Shown: positions 26,498 to 34,676 of the stretch, in pieces | How positions within the stretch are numbered: position 1 is the stretch's first letter | Layout of the letters: every line of letters begins with the position of its first letter | Origin: Faecalicatena sp. | GTDB lineage: Bacteria; Bacillota; Clostridia; Lachnospirales; Lachnospiraceae | Length of the DNA: 51,044 nt | Reading direction: 5' to 3' | NCBI GenBank assembly: GCA_009774255.1 | Contig: VSNK01000010.1 | Location: 1-51,044, forward strand | Program-made: the position numbers and the translations under genes | Notes under the pieces: model-generated | What the model was told of the DNA's origin: nothing | Database searches by the model: none | What the model saw: only the letters and a program-made list of their open reading frames with translations

Positions 26498-26646
26498 CCC
26501 CCGGAGGGTTGTTCTTATATAGGAAAATTATCTCCAACGTATTCAAAAAGCGGGTATGGAACAAAATTTTGGCGAATATATGTCGTATTTCAGAGAATCT
26601 GGCACATGGTTTTTCAAAAATCGACCTGATAAAATAAAAATATGGA

Positions 26647-26674
26647 TTGAAAGTTCAGGCTTTCAAAATATACT
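26647..26674 (+). promoter_or_regulatory. Promoter with operator-like palindrome before the transporter
   Basis: TTGAAA and TATACT are separated by 16 bases. The palindrome TTGAAAG-6-CTTTCAA overlaps the -35 box and most of the spacer, a plausible regulator site for the AraC protein at 28138. The rest of 26258-26693 holds the terminator and hairpin cluster. Confidence 0.5.
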
Positions 26675-26693
26675 ATCATAAAGGAGAGAGGAC

Positions 26694-28133
26694 ATGAGTA
26701 ATCAACCAATGACACAGCCAGATAAGAAAAATGGTCTCAGCAAAAAGTTTATCTGGTTTCATGCAACTTCGGTAAATGGCACTGCAATGGCGATTGCAGC
26801 CACACTGGCAACATATTTTTCACTGTATGTACAGGAAGAGATTGGAATTACGGCAGCGCAGTTATCCGTTATCCTGCTGATCTGCTCCCTGTGGGATGCC
26901 ATAAACGACCCGCTGATGGGAGTCATCTGTGATTCCTGCAATCCCAGATGGGGGCGTTACCGTACATGGTTTCTGTTCACCCCGATTTTTCTGTTGGTGG
27001 ACATGTTCCTGTTGTTCAGCAATCCGGGATTTATTCAGGGAAGCCCTATGGCAAAATGTGTTTATGTATGCCTGACCTACATGGTTTACGGCATGTGCGT
27101 GACAGCGTATACCATGCCACAGATGGCAATCCTGCCGGCCATGACGCTGGACGATGAGGAACGCAATGACGTGGTGGCAAAAGGAGCGGCGTGCTGTGCA
27201 GTATTCTTTACCATTGCGTCTACATTTTCCACGCAGTTGGTAGAGATTTTCGGAAGCTACCGAAATCTTATGTGTACTTATGCTGTATTTGCAGTGGTAT
27301 CTTTCTGGGGGCTGTATAAATACTCGGAAGAACGCTATGTAGTTCCGAAAGAGAAGGGGGAAAGCGGGCTGAAACAACTGGTCTACGTATTCCGGCATAA
27401 AGAAGTGTGGCCGGTGATCCTGTGCTGGTGCCTTGCATCGATTTCCTATGGATTTATGTATGCGGCATCCGTATATTATGCGCAGTATATCTTAGCACCC
27501 CAGAGGATCGATCTGGCAGTGATGGACGAAGCTGCCATTGGCGCTACGATCGGCGGGACAATTACGACTTATATGGGATTCAATTCCTTTGGCGGCCTGC
27601 TCTCAATGACGGTATTGATGCCGATCTTCCTGAAAAAATTTAAGACCGGTTATAAAGCACTGATTGTTTCACAGGCATTGACTGTCATTGCTTATACAAT
27701 CCTGTTCTTTACAGGACGGATGAATTACTGGTATTGCTGCATCATGACGTTTGTGGCCTGTGCGGTAGCTTCGATGGTCAATGCACTGGTCAATGTCCTT
27801 GTCAATGACACCATTGATTTTATCCTGCTCAAAGAGGGCAAGCAGCTAAACGGCGTTGTTTCTTCCGTAAAAGGATTTGCACAGAAGTGCGGCAATACGG
27901 TGGTCAATTCCGGATTGCTTGCAATCCTTGCTGTCTGCGGCTTTGACGCACAGAAAGGCCCCTTCGGGCAGACTGCACTTGCTGTGGAAGGAACCAATAT
28001 AACACGTTTTCTGGTGCCGGGGCTGGTTTCTGTGGCAATCATTATTATCATGGCATTTTATCCGCTGAAAAAATATTTCCCGGAAATAGCGGAGATGAAA
28101 GCAAGGATGGCAGCAGCACAAAACGGGGAATGA
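26694..28133 (+). CDS. GPH-type sugar:cation symporter (MFS)
   Basis: 479 aa membrane protein with about 12 helices, of the glycoside-pentoside-hexuronide family. N-terminal WFHATSVNGTAMAIAATLATYFSLYVQ and the conserved loop WDAINDPLMGVICD with NPRWGRYRTW are present. The C-terminus is short and polar. It would bring a glycoside or glucuronide into the cell for the GH2 enzyme upstream. AAAGGAGAG lies about 8 bases before the ATG. The stop is 4 bases from the stop of the convergent AraC gene. Confidence 0.9.
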   Translation: MSNQPMTQPDKKNGLSKKFIWFHATSVNGTAMAIAATLATYFSLYVQEEIGITAAQLSVILLICSLWDAINDPLMGVICDSCNPRWGRYRTWFLFTPIFLLVDMFLLFSNPGFIQGSPMAKCVYVCLTYMVYGMCVTAYTMPQMAILPAMTLDDEERNDVVAKGAACCAVFFTIASTFSTQLVEIFGSYRNLMCTYAVFAVVSFWGLYKYSEERYVVPKEKGESGLKQLVYVFRHKEVWPVILCWCLASISYGFMYAASVYYAQYILAPQRIDLAVMDEAAIGATIGGTITTYMGFNSFGGLLSMTVLMPIFLKKFKTGYKALIVSQALTVIAYTILFFTGRMNYWYCCIMTFVACAVASMVNALVNVLVNDTIDFILLKEGKQLNGVVSSVKGFAQKCGNTVVNSGLLAILAVCGFDAQKGPFGQTALAVEGTNITRFLVPGLVSVAIIIIMAFYPLKKYFPEIAEMKARMAAAQNGE

Positions 28134-28137
28134 TAAA

Positions 28138-29262
28138 TTATGTTTTAAAAGGTACAAGTTCCGTATCCCTACTGGAATTCTGCCTGCGGTATTGTCCGGG
28201 TGAAACTTTGTAGGCAGAACGGAACACTCTGGAAAAGTGGTCAGCGGAATTGTAGCCAACCCGTGTTGCGATTTCGCTGATCATCAAGTCTGTATTGACC
28301 AGATAATTGACTGCCTCGGCCATCCGCAGGGAAGTGACCAGTTCCGTGAACGTATATCCGGTGTTCTGCTTGATCTGCGCGCACAGATGGGATTTGCTGT
28401 AATGGAACAGCTCCGCCAGCGAGGACAGAGTCAGAGTCAGGTAATTGTGCTGGATGTACTGCAGCACAAGGGAAAAATCCGTGCCCATCTGATAATCATA
28501 GAACTGGATGGTCTCACTGTAATTGCGCAATATGGTGGCAAAAAACAGATTGGCATAGTTGATACAGCAGGCATTCGCATAGGTATCCTGTCGGTTGGTC
28601 TCAATCATCATCCGACGGATCAGGCGTTTTAGCAGCGTATGTTCTTTTGTAAAGAACAGAAGATAGTTAGAGTGCCCGTCTTCCTGCAGTGTGGTCCGGA
28701 AGAAGTGGGACAGCAGGTCATTCCCTGACATTAAGGGAAAAAAGGTCGTATTGAAGGTACTTTGCCGGATACAGATTGTAAATACGATGGATTCATCCTC
28801 AATCTGGAAATCATGCAGGGAAGAGGGAGCGATGATGCAGATTTCACCTTTTTGCATCATCCGTTCCTCTTTTTCAAACGTAAATTTTCCATGCCCTTTT
28901 ATTACATAGTTGATCTCAAAATAATTATGTTCATGCATCAGATCTCTTGTATACCGGGGATGCCGGATCACAAAAATGTCCCGCATATTCGGAAACATGC
29001 TGGCTTCCCGGACGTTGGACGAGGTGGCGGTATTCAGGTATGGAGTGATACAGAACGGGATGGAATCCACGATTCTGTCAAATTCTTCATCCGTCATGTT
29101 CTCATAATCGTCATTCAATTCGGGAAATGCAATAGTGTTGTGTGATAAGCCCTTGCGGTAAAGATATTCGCACATTTCAGGAAACTGCATTTTATTTCCG
29201 GTTCGCTCATAGTAAGCCTTCATTTGATTTTGAAATTCTTCATGCGTGATATAAAAGGACAT
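28138..29262 (-). CDS. AraC family transcriptional regulator
   Basis: 374 aa. A long N-terminal region ends in a cupin-like sensor (HEHNYFEINYVIKGHGKFTFEKEERMMQKGEICIIAPSSLHDF). The C-terminal 100 residues form the double HTH of AraC/XylS proteins (HYSKSHLCAQIKQNTGYTFTELV...IATRVGYNSADHFSRVFRSAYKVSPGQYRRQ). It is convergent with the sugar transporter and probably controls the GH2-transporter genes in response to the sugar. The N-terminal part (about 110 residues before the cupin) is unusually long and of unknown role. Confidence 0.92.
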   Translation of the reverse strand: MSFYITHEEFQNQMKAYYERTGNKMQFPEMCEYLYRKGLSHNTIAFPELNDDYENMTDEEFDRIVDSIPFCITPYLNTATSSNVREASMFPNMRDIFVIRHPRYTRDLMHEHNYFEINYVIKGHGKFTFEKEERMMQKGEICIIAPSSLHDFQIEDESIVFTICIRQSTFNTTFFPLMSGNDLLSHFFRTTLQEDGHSNYLLFFTKEHTLLKRLIRRMMIETNRQDTYANACCINYANLFFATILRNYSETIQFYDYQMGTDFSLVLQYIQHNYLTLTLSSLAELFHYSKSHLCAQIKQNTGYTFTELVTSLRMAEAVNYLVNTDLMISEIATRVGYNSADHFSRVFRSAYKVSPGQYRRQNSSRDTELVPFKT

Positions 29263-29349
29263 TGTAATTCCTCTCCTTCCGGAGCGTGTTTGAAAAAATT
29301 ATATAATCTGCCGATTTATCTCGTACACGCTGTAATCCTTATAGGAATC

Positions 29350-29378
29350 AGTATAAATTTATTGACAAGGGCTGTCAA
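29350..29378 (-). promoter_or_regulatory. Promoter of the araC-type gene, with palindrome
   Basis: On the minus strand TTGACA, 17 bases, TATACT. The palindrome TTGACA-5-TGTCAA (29362-29378) covers the -35 box and could be an autoregulatory operator. A second palindrome GACAGA-2-TCTGTC lies at 29406-29419. Confidence 0.65.
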
Positions 29379-29442
29379 ATCTTTTTTGCTGGAAGTCAAC
29401 TTTGAGACAGAAGTCTGTCAAAAAACAGCATAAGTACAAAAT

Positions 29443-29480
29443 GGCACTGATTACAGGATGGATAGTCGGTGTCTTTTTTT
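29443..29480 (+). terminator. Rho-independent terminator
   Basis: GGCACTGATTA pairs with TAGTCGGTGTC (G-T pairs allowed), followed by seven T residues. No gene on the plus strand precedes it within 1 kb, so it may end an antisense or short RNA. Confidence 0.6.
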
Positions 29481-29525
29481 GTGCTTAAAAACAATGCGGG
29501 GATGACAATGGAAAGGAGGATTTTT

Positions 29526-29591
29526 ATGTCAAATCTTTACGGAACATATAAGGAAGCATTTTACTCAAAATCATTTGCATTTGAAACTTAG
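29526..29591 (+). CDS. Tiny ORF (21 aa) before an HTH gene
   Basis: The ATG at 29526 is 6 bases after a perfect AAAGGAGG. It encodes MSNLYGTYKEAFYSKSFAFE plus one residue, then TAG. The next gene begins 14 bases later with its own AAAGGAGG. It could be a leader peptide, a truncated gene or a small expressed peptide. Not recognised. Confidence 0.4.
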   Translation: MSNLYGTYKEAFYSKSFAFET

Positions 29592-29604
29592 AAAAGGAGG
29601 AACC

Positions 29605-29805
29605 GTGGAAAACAATTACGATAAGAAGGTATATGAGGTTGAAGAAATACAGCACATTCTGGGAATCAGCAGAACCAGTGTATACGAGTTTATAAAAGAA
29701 ACAGCCAAAGAGATCACCGTATTTGCGCATGAGGTGCTTCCAAGGGAGAAGGAAATTGAAATCATTCCGATAGATGAAAGATATTTGCTTGAAGTTCTCC
29801 CCTAA
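29605..29805 (+). CDS. Small HTH (excisionase-like) DNA-binding protein
   Basis: 66 aa. It contains KKVYEVEEIQHILGISRTSVYEFIKE, a helix-turn-helix of the MerR/excisionase type that normally reads DNA in small Xis or regulators of mobile elements. The GTG start follows AAAAGGAGG by 5 bases. No integrase, mobilisation or replication gene is adjacent, so it may be a leftover of an integrated element. The C-terminal half is acidic and proline-tipped. Confidence 0.65.
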   Translation: MENNYDKKVYEVEEIQHILGISRTSVYEFIKETAKEITVFAHEVLPREKEIEIIPIDERYLLEVLP

Positions 29806-30096
29806 AATGTATATAATATTGACAATTGAGTTCCAACAGATACTGTCGGTTTTTAAGCGGCAATGCCGGAGAATATTGTATAATCCTGAATAATTATGCC
29901 AAATTACATATAGTGGTACGGAGCAGGCGTTGAAAGCGTTTTGTGACCAAACCCGTATTTTGGGGTGGAAATGCATAAAAATACACGATTATACACTGCA
30001 AATAGAGTCCTTCTGTAAGATGATCCTATCATGATCTGGAGCCGCAAAAAACAGACAGAAGCTTGTAAAATATGTACAAAACCCGAAAGGAATCCT
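29806..30096. promoter_or_regulatory. Gap before TIGR03960 with promoter-like sites
   Basis: Contains TTGACA at 29819-29824, followed at 16 bases by TACTGT, and a separate TATAAT at 29879-29884. No gene or other structure was recognised in the remainder. Confidence 0.35.
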
Positions 30097-31962
30097 ATGA
30101 GAAAACTAGCCTTACCTGATGAAATATTACTAAAAATCGAAAAGCCCGCCCGCTACATCGGCGGCGAGGTCAATAGTGTAACAAAGGACCCTGCACAGGT
30201 GGACATCCGCTTCGCCATGTGCTTTCCCGACGTCTACGAGATCGGCATGTCCCACTTAGGGCTCCAGATCCTGTATGACATGTTCAACCGAAGGGAGGAT
30301 GTATGGTGCGAGCGTGTCTATTCCCCCTGGGTGGATCTGCACAAGATCATGAGAGAGCGGAAGATCCCTCTGTTCGCCCTGGAATCCCAGGATCCTGTCC
30401 GGGATTTTGATTTTCTGGGCATTACCATTCAATATGAGATGTGCTATACCAATATCCTGCAGATCCTGGACCTGAGCCAGATCCCTCTGCACAGCACGAG
30501 CCGGACAGACGAGGACCCCATTGTCATCGGGGGCGGTCCCTGTGCCTACAACCCGGAGCCGCTGGCGGAATTCTTCGACCTGTTTTATATCGGAGAGGGG
30601 GAGATTGTCTATGATGAACTGCTGGATGCCTATAATCAATACCGGCAGGAAGGCAAGACTCGTGTGGAATTTCTGGAACGCGCGGCTGAAATTCCGGGAA
30701 TCTATGTTCCACGTTTCTATGAACCATCCTACCACGAGGACGGAACGCTCTCTTCGTTTGACCCGGTCAGTCCTCATGCCCCCGCGGCGGTAAAAAAGCA
30801 GATTGCCATGAATATGGATGACATCGTATATCCCATGTCCCCGGTGGTTCCTTTTATCAAGGCGACCCAGGACCGTGTCGTATTGGAGATCCAGCGGGGC
30901 TGTATCCGCGGATGCAGGTTCTGCCAGGCCGGGATGATCTACAGGCCCACCCGGGAGCGAAGCGTGGATATCCTGAAGCAATATGCGAAAACCATGCTGG
31001 ACCATACCGGACATGAAGAAATCTGTCTCAGTTCCTTAAGCTCCAGTGATTATTCCGGACTGCAGGAACTGGTCACATTTCTGATCGAAGAGTATCAGGG
31101 AAAGGGAATCAACATTTCCCTGCCCTCCTTACGGATTGATGCCTTCTCTCTAGATGCCATGCAGAAGGTGCAGGATATCCGGAAGAGCAGCCTCACCTTT
31201 GCCCCCGAAGCCGGCTCCCAGCGAATGCGCGATGTGATCAATAAGGGGCTTACAGAGGAAGACATCCTCGACGGCGCAGGACAGGCTTTTGCAGGCGGCT
31301 GGTCAAAGGTCAAGCTGTATTTCATGCTGGGGCTTCCCACGGAGACGGATGAGGATATGCGGGAGATCGCAGTCCTGGCGGACAAGGTGGCTCGGAAATA
31401 CTATGAGCTCCCAAAGGAGCAGCGGCATGGTAAATGCCAGATCACGGCCAGCACCTCCTTCTTTGTGCCAAAGCCCTTTACCCCCTTTCAGTGGGCTTCC
31501 ATGTGTCCGGCGGAGGAATACGTGCGGCGTGCCTCCGTCGTGAAGCACGCGTTTGCGGACCAGCTCAACCGAAAGAGTCTGAAATACAACTGGCACGATG
31601 CCGAAGTGACCGTGCTGGAGGGCGTATTTGCCCGGGGGGACCGGAGAGTGGGAAAGGTTCTGGAGGAAGCCTACCGCCTGGGATGCCTGTTTGATTCCTG
31701 GACCGAGACATTTCACAATGAGCTCTGGGTACGGGCCTTTGAAAATACCGGCGTAGATCCGGCTTTCTATACCATACGCAGCAGAAGCGAAGAAGAACTG
31801 TTTCCCTGGGATTTTATCGAGACCGGTGTGAGCAGACAATTTCTCCGCAGGGAATGGGAACGTGCCATGGAAGGAACCGTAACACCGAACTGCAGGCAGC
31901 AGTGTTCCGGCTGCGGCGCTGCGGAATTTGGAGGAGGGGTATGCTATGAAGGTAAGAATTAA
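30097..31962 (+). CDS. TIGR03960 family B12-binding radical SAM protein
   Basis: 621 aa. The N-terminal part (MRKLALPDEILLKIEKPARYIGGEVNSV) and cobalamin-binding-like Rossmann domain contain SHLGLQILYD and VIGGGPCAYNPEP. The radical SAM core has CIRGCRFCQAG near residues 269-277 (CxxxCxxC). The C-terminal tail carries CRQQCSGCGA, likely an extra cluster or metal site. The longer frame starting 66 bases earlier lacks a ribosome binding site and is rejected. It overlaps the TIGR03936 gene by 17 bases. This pair is widely conserved in clostridia next to RNase G; the reaction is unknown to me. Confidence 0.93.
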   Translation: MRKLALPDEILLKIEKPARYIGGEVNSVTKDPAQVDIRFAMCFPDVYEIGMSHLGLQILYDMFNRREDVWCERVYSPWVDLHKIMRERKIPLFALESQDPVRDFDFLGITIQYEMCYTNILQILDLSQIPLHSTSRTDEDPIVIGGGPCAYNPEPLAEFFDLFYIGEGEIVYDELLDAYNQYRQEGKTRVEFLERAAEIPGIYVPRFYEPSYHEDGTLSSFDPVSPHAPAAVKKQIAMNMDDIVYPMSPVVPFIKATQDRVVLEIQRGCIRGCRFCQAGMIYRPTRERSVDILKQYAKTMLDHTGHEEICLSSLSSSDYSGLQELVTFLIEEYQGKGINISLPSLRIDAFSLDAMQKVQDIRKSSLTFAPEAGSQRMRDVINKGLTEEDILDGAGQAFAGGWSKVKLYFMLGLPTETDEDMREIAVLADKVARKYYELPKEQRHGKCQITASTSFFVPKPFTPFQWASMCPAEEYVRRASVVKHAFADQLNRKSLKYNWHDAEVTVLEGVFARGDRRVGKVLEEAYRLGCLFDSWTETFHNELWVRAFENTGVDPAFYTIRSRSEEELFPWDFIETGVSRQFLRREWERAMEGTVTPNCRQQCSGCGAAEFGGGVCYEGKN

Positions 31963-32674
31963 ATTTAAAAAATATGGTTCCCTCCGTTTCATCGGCCATC
32001 TGGACGTGATGCGTTTTTTTCAGAAGGTTATGCGCAGGGCGCAGATTCCCATTGCTTTTACGGCAGGGTACAACCCGCATATGATCATGTCCTTTGCCAG
32101 CCCTCTGGGGATCGGACTGACCAGCGAAGGAGAGTATTTTGACATTGAGCTGGCCGGGTACATTTCCAGCGAAGAAGCGGTCCGCAGGATGAACGCAGTA
32201 TCTGTCGATGGAATCGAGGTCGTCAGCTTCCGGCAGATCGCGGAAGAAAAGAAAATGACCGGTATGTCCATTGTGGCGGCCGCAGATTATCTGGTGGGCT
32301 TTCGAAACTCCAAGGACAGGGCAATATGGAAACCATACGAAGACAGGATCACTTCTTTTCTAGAACAGCCGGAAATCGTTGTCCTGAAGCAGACGAAGCG
32401 AAGCGAGCAGGAGAGCAACATCCGTCCCCTGATCTATAAGATGGAGCCGCGGGAAGATGGTATCTGTCTTCGGCTTGCCGCGGGAAGTGCGCAGAATCTC
32501 AAGCCGGAGCTTGTAATGTCCGCTTTCTGCAGATTTGCCGGCTTGGAGGAGAAGCGGCTCACATTCACACGGCACAGGCTGGAGATGTACGCGGATCTGG
32601 CATCTGACGTGGAAAAAGCGGAGGGCATGAGGAAGCTGGTGACACTGGAAGAGTTAGGGAAGGATATAGAATGA
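31946..32674 (+). CDS. TIGR03936/DUF2344 radical SAM-linked protein
   Basis: 242 aa, begins MKVRIKFKKYGSLRFIGHLDVMRFF, the signature of DUF2344. It has no radical SAM cluster of its own and is thought to work with the TIGR03960 protein in the overlapping upstream gene. The ATG at 31946 follows GGAGGAGGGG; a TTG 18 bases upstream is rejected. It overlaps the RNase gene by 4 bases (ATGA). Some organisms fuse the two proteins. Confidence 0.92.
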   Translation: MKVRIKFKKYGSLRFIGHLDVMRFFQKVMRRAQIPIAFTAGYNPHMIMSFASPLGIGLTSEGEYFDIELAGYISSEEAVRRMNAVSVDGIEVVSFRQIAEEKKMTGMSIVAAADYLVGFRNSKDRAIWKPYEDRITSFLEQPEIVVLKQTKRSEQESNIRPLIYKMEPREDGICLRLAAGSAQNLKPELVMSAFCRFAGLEEKRLTFTRHRLEMYADLASDVEKAEGMRKLVTLEELGKDIE

Positions 32675-33870
32675 CCAGGAAAATTCTGATTATAAAAGAA
32701 GAGGAAGATATCTGCACATATTTTATAGAAGACGGAGATATTGTGGAAATCCATCTGAGTTCTCAGCAGGAGTCCCGGGAGCCGCAGGCTGTGCTTGGCA
32801 ATATTTATATCGGAAAGGTTCAGAATATTGTGGCAAATATCGGCGCCGCTTTTATCGATATCGGAGGAATCAGTTGTTATTATGATGTCAGTCAGGCTCC
32901 CCATGCCTTTTTCACCCATAAAGTGGGAAAAAAGCCGTTATGCATCGGGGATGAACTCCTGGTGCAGGTGAGCCGGGAAGCGGTAAAGACAAAAGCCCCC
33001 ACAGTCAGCAGCAATATCAGCCTGACCGGGCGCTATGCCGTGCTGACTTCCGGCAACACAAGGATCGGCGTGTCCGCCAAGCTTCCGAGAGCACTGCGTG
33101 AGACTTACAAGGAGCGGCTGCAGGAGTGGAAAAATGAAGAGTATGGGATCATCGTGCGGACCAATGCGAAGGAGATGCCTTTGGAAACCGTATTGCAGGA
33201 GCTTTCACAGCTCAAGTGCCGGTTTTTGGAATTAAAGAAGACCGCGGTTTCAAGGACCTGTTTTTCTTGCCTGTACACAGCCGCCACACCTTATCTTACA
33301 GATCTGAAAAATGTATATGCCGAAGGTCTGTCTGAAATCATAGTGGAAGATTCCGGGCTATATGAAGAGATCCTGGAGTATTCCCGCAGAGAACAGCCAG
33401 AATTTGTGGAGAAGCTCCGCCTGTATGAAGACCCGCTGCTCCCGCTTGGCAAGCTTTACGGTACGGAGACAGTCCTAAGGCTCGCTCTTGGTGAGAAGGT
33501 CTGGTTGAAGCATGGGGGCTATCTGATCATACAGCCCACGGAAGCATTGACGGTTATTGACGTGAATTCCGGAAAATGTGTCTCCAAAAAGAACCGGCCG
33601 GGCGCTTTCCTGCAGATGAACCTGGAGGCCGCCTATGAGATCGCCCGGCAGATCCGGCTTCGGAATCTGTCAGGAATTATTGTGGTAGACTTTATCAATC
33701 TGGAAAGGCCGGAAGAGATGCAGGAACTGCTGCGCGAATTCCGCAGAACGCTTTCCAGAGATCCGATTCAGACCACCCTTATAGATGTAACCGGATTGCA
33801 GCTCGTGGAGATTACAAGAAAAAAAATTCGAAAACCATTGCATGAATGTTGGAACGGGAGAGAGCTATGA
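32671..33870 (+). CDS. rng: RNase E/G family ribonuclease, short form
   Basis: 399 aa endoribonuclease. The S1-like RNA-binding region is at residues 35-115 (GNIYIGKVQNIVANIGAAFIDIG). The magnesium-binding aspartates sit in VIDVNSGKC and GIIVVDFINL. The usual cysteine zinc-link (CPxC) that follows in RNase E/G is absent: the protein ends after the ITRKKIRKPLHE stretch. It is translationally coupled to the genes on both sides (ATGA overlaps). The role is rRNA maturation or mRNA decay. Confidence 0.9.
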   Translation: MTRKILIIKEEEDICTYFIEDGDIVEIHLSSQQESREPQAVLGNIYIGKVQNIVANIGAAFIDIGGISCYYDVSQAPHAFFTHKVGKKPLCIGDELLVQVSREAVKTKAPTVSSNISLTGRYAVLTSGNTRIGVSAKLPRALRETYKERLQEWKNEEYGIIVRTNAKEMPLETVLQELSQLKCRFLELKKTAVSRTCFSCLYTAATPYLTDLKNVYAEGLSEIIVEDSGLYEEILEYSRREQPEFVEKLRLYEDPLLPLGKLYGTETVLRLALGEKVWLKHGGYLIIQPTEALTVIDVNSGKCVSKKNRPGAFLQMNLEAAYEIARQIRLRNLSGIIVVDFINLERPEEMQELLREFRRTLSRDPIQTTLIDVTGLQLVEITRKKIRKPLHECWNGREL

Positions 33871-34352
33871 GTAAAAAGGAATTAAAAACCAATGCCATGC
33901 GTATGCTTGACAGATTCAAGATCCCTTATGAATATCTGACCTATGAATGTGATGAGTTCATCAGCGGCGTTTCGATCGCGGACAAGACCGGACTGCCCCA
34001 TGAACTGGTATACAAGACATTGGTCACCACAGGAAAAAGCAAAGAGTACTATGTATTCGTGATTCCCATTGAAGCGGAGCTGGATCTGAAAAAGGCCGCG
34101 AAAGCAGTGGGAGAGAAGTCGGTGGAAATGCTTCCGGTTAAGGAGATTACAAGAGTGACCGGCTATGTGCGCGGAGGCTGTACGGCGATCGGGATGAAGA
34201 AAAAGTTTCCCGCCGTCCTGGATGAAAGCGCGAAAGCTCTTGATCAGATCTATGTCAGCGGCGGAAAGATCGGCATGCAGCTGCGTCTCAGGCCGGAAGA
34301 CCTGAGACGCGCGGCCGATGCGGAATATGCGGATATTGTTCAATGTTCCTGA
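33867..34352 (+). CDS. ybaK: Cys-tRNA(Pro)/aminoacyl-tRNA deacylase YbaK
   Basis: 161 aa trans-editing enzyme that hydrolyses mischarged Cys-tRNA(Pro). It has the YbaK/EbsC pattern: VSIADKTGLPHELVYKTLVTTG, LDLKKAAKAVGEKSVEML, VTGYVRGGCTAIGMKKKFP and GGKIGMQLRLRPEDLRR. The ATG overlaps the RNase stop (ATGA). The catalytic lysine is probably the one in VYKTLV. Last gene of the RNase operon; a MITE-like element follows. Confidence 0.92.
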   Translation: MSKKELKTNAMRMLDRFKIPYEYLTYECDEFISGVSIADKTGLPHELVYKTLVTTGKSKEYYVFVIPIEAELDLKKAAKAVGEKSVEMLPVKEITRVTGYVRGGCTAIGMKKKFPAVLDESAKALDQIYVSGGKIGMQLRLRPEDLRRAADAEYADIVQCS

Positions 34353-34378
34353 CAAAACTTATGAAAAATCAAATACTT

Positions 34379-34559
34379 TCTATCAGTTACAGTTCACTTG
34401 TCAGCCGCTGTCATGATAAGTTTGTGCTTGCACAAGTACTTATCATGACAGCGGCTGATGAAGGGATCGCCGGTTTATGAGCAAAAATAGCCGCAAAGCG
34501 GCGGAAAAGCATCGAAGATGCGTTTTGCGAATGGCGCGGAGTGAACTGTAACTTCTATC
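34379..34559. mobile_element. MITE-like element with target duplication
   Basis: The element itself is 34385-34553. Terminal inverted repeats are AGTTACAGTTCACT and AGTGAACTGTAACT (14 of 14). TCTATC is directly repeated at 34379-34384 and 34554-34559. Inside, TCAGCCGCTGTCATGATAAG (34401-34420) is perfectly complementary to 34439-34458, forming a very long hairpin; two short hairpins follow (GCCGC-AAA-GCGGC, GCATC-GAA-GATGC). There is no open frame of note. The element lies between ybaK and the promoter of the aspartate kinase. Confidence 0.85.
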
Positions 34560-34591
34560 ATGAATTTCAGTAAATTCTATGTAATTTTGGA

Positions 34592-34620
34592 TTTACAACC
34601 TTTTCAGAAAGCGTTATAAT
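34592..34620 (+). promoter_or_regulatory. Promoter of aspartate kinase
   Basis: TTTACA, 17 bases, TATAAT, then GGAGG and the ATG at 34677. The leader is about 50 bases. No lysine riboswitch fold was seen in this short leader. Confidence 0.65.
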
Positions 34621-34676
34621 AAGAAACAGTTTTTTCAGCACTGCTGTAAAACCACAATACATGGAGGAAACCGGGA

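Noticed and set aside
26247..26564. Leftward frame of 105 codons in the GH2-transporter gap
   Set aside because: It is made by the tandem hairpins; such frames often appear as false proteins over repeats.
34385..34553. Riboswitch before aspartate kinase
   Set aside because: The structure is bounded by exact 14-base inverted ends and a duplicated target, and lies upstream of the likely promoter, so it is a mobile element and not a lysine riboswitch.
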